A stretch of DNA of 64,000 bases from Jiella sonneratiae. GTDB taxonomy: Bacteria > Pseudomonadota > Alphaproteobacteria > Rhizobiales > Rhizobiaceae. The DNA is taken from the NCBI RefSeq assembly GCF_017353515.1, contig NZ_JAFMPY010000017.1, positions 1-64,000 of the forward strand. Reading direction: 5' to 3'. This document shows positions 63,354 through 64,000 of the stretch, in pieces. Position 1 is the stretch's first letter. The number at the start of each line of letters is the position of its first letter. The notes under the pieces are model-generated. The model had not been told where the DNA came from. It did not search any database and saw nothing but the letters and a program-made list of their open reading frames with translations. Position numbers and translations under genes: made by a program.

Positions 63354-64000
63354 TCAGGCGAGGTCGACGATGCGGCAGGCCTCGCCGGCACGGGCGGCCG
63401 GGGCGTGCGGCGGGCGGACGAGAAGCGCGTCGGCCGCGGCGTAGATTGAGAGCAGCGAGGAATCCTGGCGGTCGAGCGGCGTGACGACAACCGCGCCGTC
63501 CTCGCCGGTCGAGAGGCGCGATCGCATGAAATCGGCGCGAAGGCCGTTGGCGGGAACGTCGGCGCCGAGCACAGCGGGGCGCGTCGGCGCGCGGTCGGGC
63601 CGGCCGGCGAGGCGGCGCACCAGCGGCGCGAGGAACAGCGTCGCCGCGACCATGGACGACGCCGGATTGCCCGGCAGCCCGACGAGGCGCATGTCGCCGA
63701 CCCGGCCGGCCATCAGCGGCTTGCCGGGGCGCATCGCCACCTTGAGGAAGGCGACCTCCATCCGGCTGGCGGCAAAAACGCGGCCGACGAGGTCGTGGTC
63801 GCCGACCGAGGCGCCGCCGATCGTCACGAAGCAGTCGCAGCCGGCGTCGAGCGCCCGTTCGAGTTCGGCGGCGATGGCCTCCTCGCGGTCGGGCGCGATG
63901 CCGCAGTCGAGCACGGTGCCGCCGGCCGCCTCGACCAGCGCGGCGACCCCGTAGCCGTTGGAGGCGACGATCTGCGACGGCCCGACGGCGGCGCCCGGCG
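63354..64000 (-). CDS. moeA: Molybdopterin molybdotransferase MoeA, 3' part
   Basis: The C-terminal 214 or so residues of MoeA run off the right edge; the 5' end is outside the window. Visible features are 'GPSQIVASNGYGV' at the edge, the molybdenum-cofactor-binding loop 'CFVTIGGASVGDHDLV', 'VAMRPGKPLMAGRVGDMRLVGLPGNPASSMV' and domain IV after it. MoeA inserts molybdate into adenylylated molybdopterin. Its place next to lexA matches other Hyphomicrobiales. Confidence 0.96.
   Translation of the reverse strand, partial: PGAAVGPSQIVASNGYGVAALVEAAGGTVLDCGIAPDREEAIAAELERALDAGCDCFVTIGGASVGDHDLVGRVFAASRMEVAFLKVAMRPGKPLMAGRVGDMRLVGLPGNPASSMVAATLFLAPLVRRLAGRPDRAPTRPAVLGADVPANGLRADFMRSRLSTGEDGAVVVTPLDRQDSSLLSIYAAADALLVRPPHAPAARAGEACRIVDLA

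Overview
The window reads as chromosomal DNA of a GC-rich alphaproteobacterium, most likely of the order Hyphomicrobiales (Rhizobiales). The support is the gene order moeA-lexA-comEC-gltX-gltA, the dapF-mtaB-ftsY-yciB cluster, a GTTC-N7-GTTC LexA box of the alphaproteobacterial type, and a ribosomal protein L19 with a long charged tail. An Aurantimonadaceae-like member is possible, but that is a guess. No rRNA, tRNA or CRISPR array was found.

The left part (1 to about 37.3 kb) is accessory and catabolic. It starts with the 5' end of an IS630-type transposase and then holds three peptide-type (Dpp/Opp) ABC uptake cassettes, each tied to its own regulator and amide-cleaving or amine-oxidising enzymes. 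Cassette 1 (354-11099) is a divergent unit: an IclR regulator faces a leftward operon of binding protein, two permeases, a fused double ATPase, gamma-glutamyltransferase, M20 peptidase and amidase. Both 3' ends of this unit carry the same 99-bp structured repeat in opposite orientation. Cassette 2 (11334-24398) is a nine-gene leftward operon: HyuA and HyuB (ATP-dependent hydantoinase/oxoprolinase), a Tat-type binding protein, a permease, a permease-ATPase fusion, an ATPase, a short-chain dehydrogenase (SDR), a creatininase-family amidohydrolase and a D-2-hydroxyacid dehydrogenase. It is divergent from a GntR/FCD regulator, and ridA lies at its far end. Cassette 3 (24529-35918) has a second gamma-glutamyltransferase convergent with a leftward operon of MarR regulator, SDR, FAD oxidoreductase, Tat-type binding protein, two permeases and a PuuB/OrdL-like FAD oxidase. 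A separate fused ATPase upstream completes that transporter. A SAM methyltransferase closes the region.

The right part (37.4-64 kb) is mostly core. It contains rplS with its own terminator, a polytopic membrane protein, trhO, a 59-residue small membrane protein, yciB, ftsY, mtaB, dapF, a LysM exported protein beside a Gly/Thr-repeat membrane protein, an endonuclease/exonuclease/phosphatase-fold protein, a LuxR-type regulator, a ClC chloride channel, exbB-exbD-tonB, a D-lyxose isomerase-like protein, a glutathione S-transferase, gltA, gltX, comEC, lexA, and moeA running off the edge.

The most unusual items are four. (1) The paired 99-bp three-hairpin element begins one base after two unrelated stop codons. 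(2) ftsY is split by a nine-A run that forms a canonical -1 slippery heptamer with a stem-loop 9 nt downstream, so it is either recoding or a homopolymer error. (3) A REPIN-like inverted doublet lies between ftsY and yciB. (4) Three peptide/amide scavenging cassettes are crowded together and reuse the same enzyme families (two GGTs, two close SDR paralogues). Coordinates of starts were refined from stop/start overlaps and Shine-Dalgarno-like sequences.
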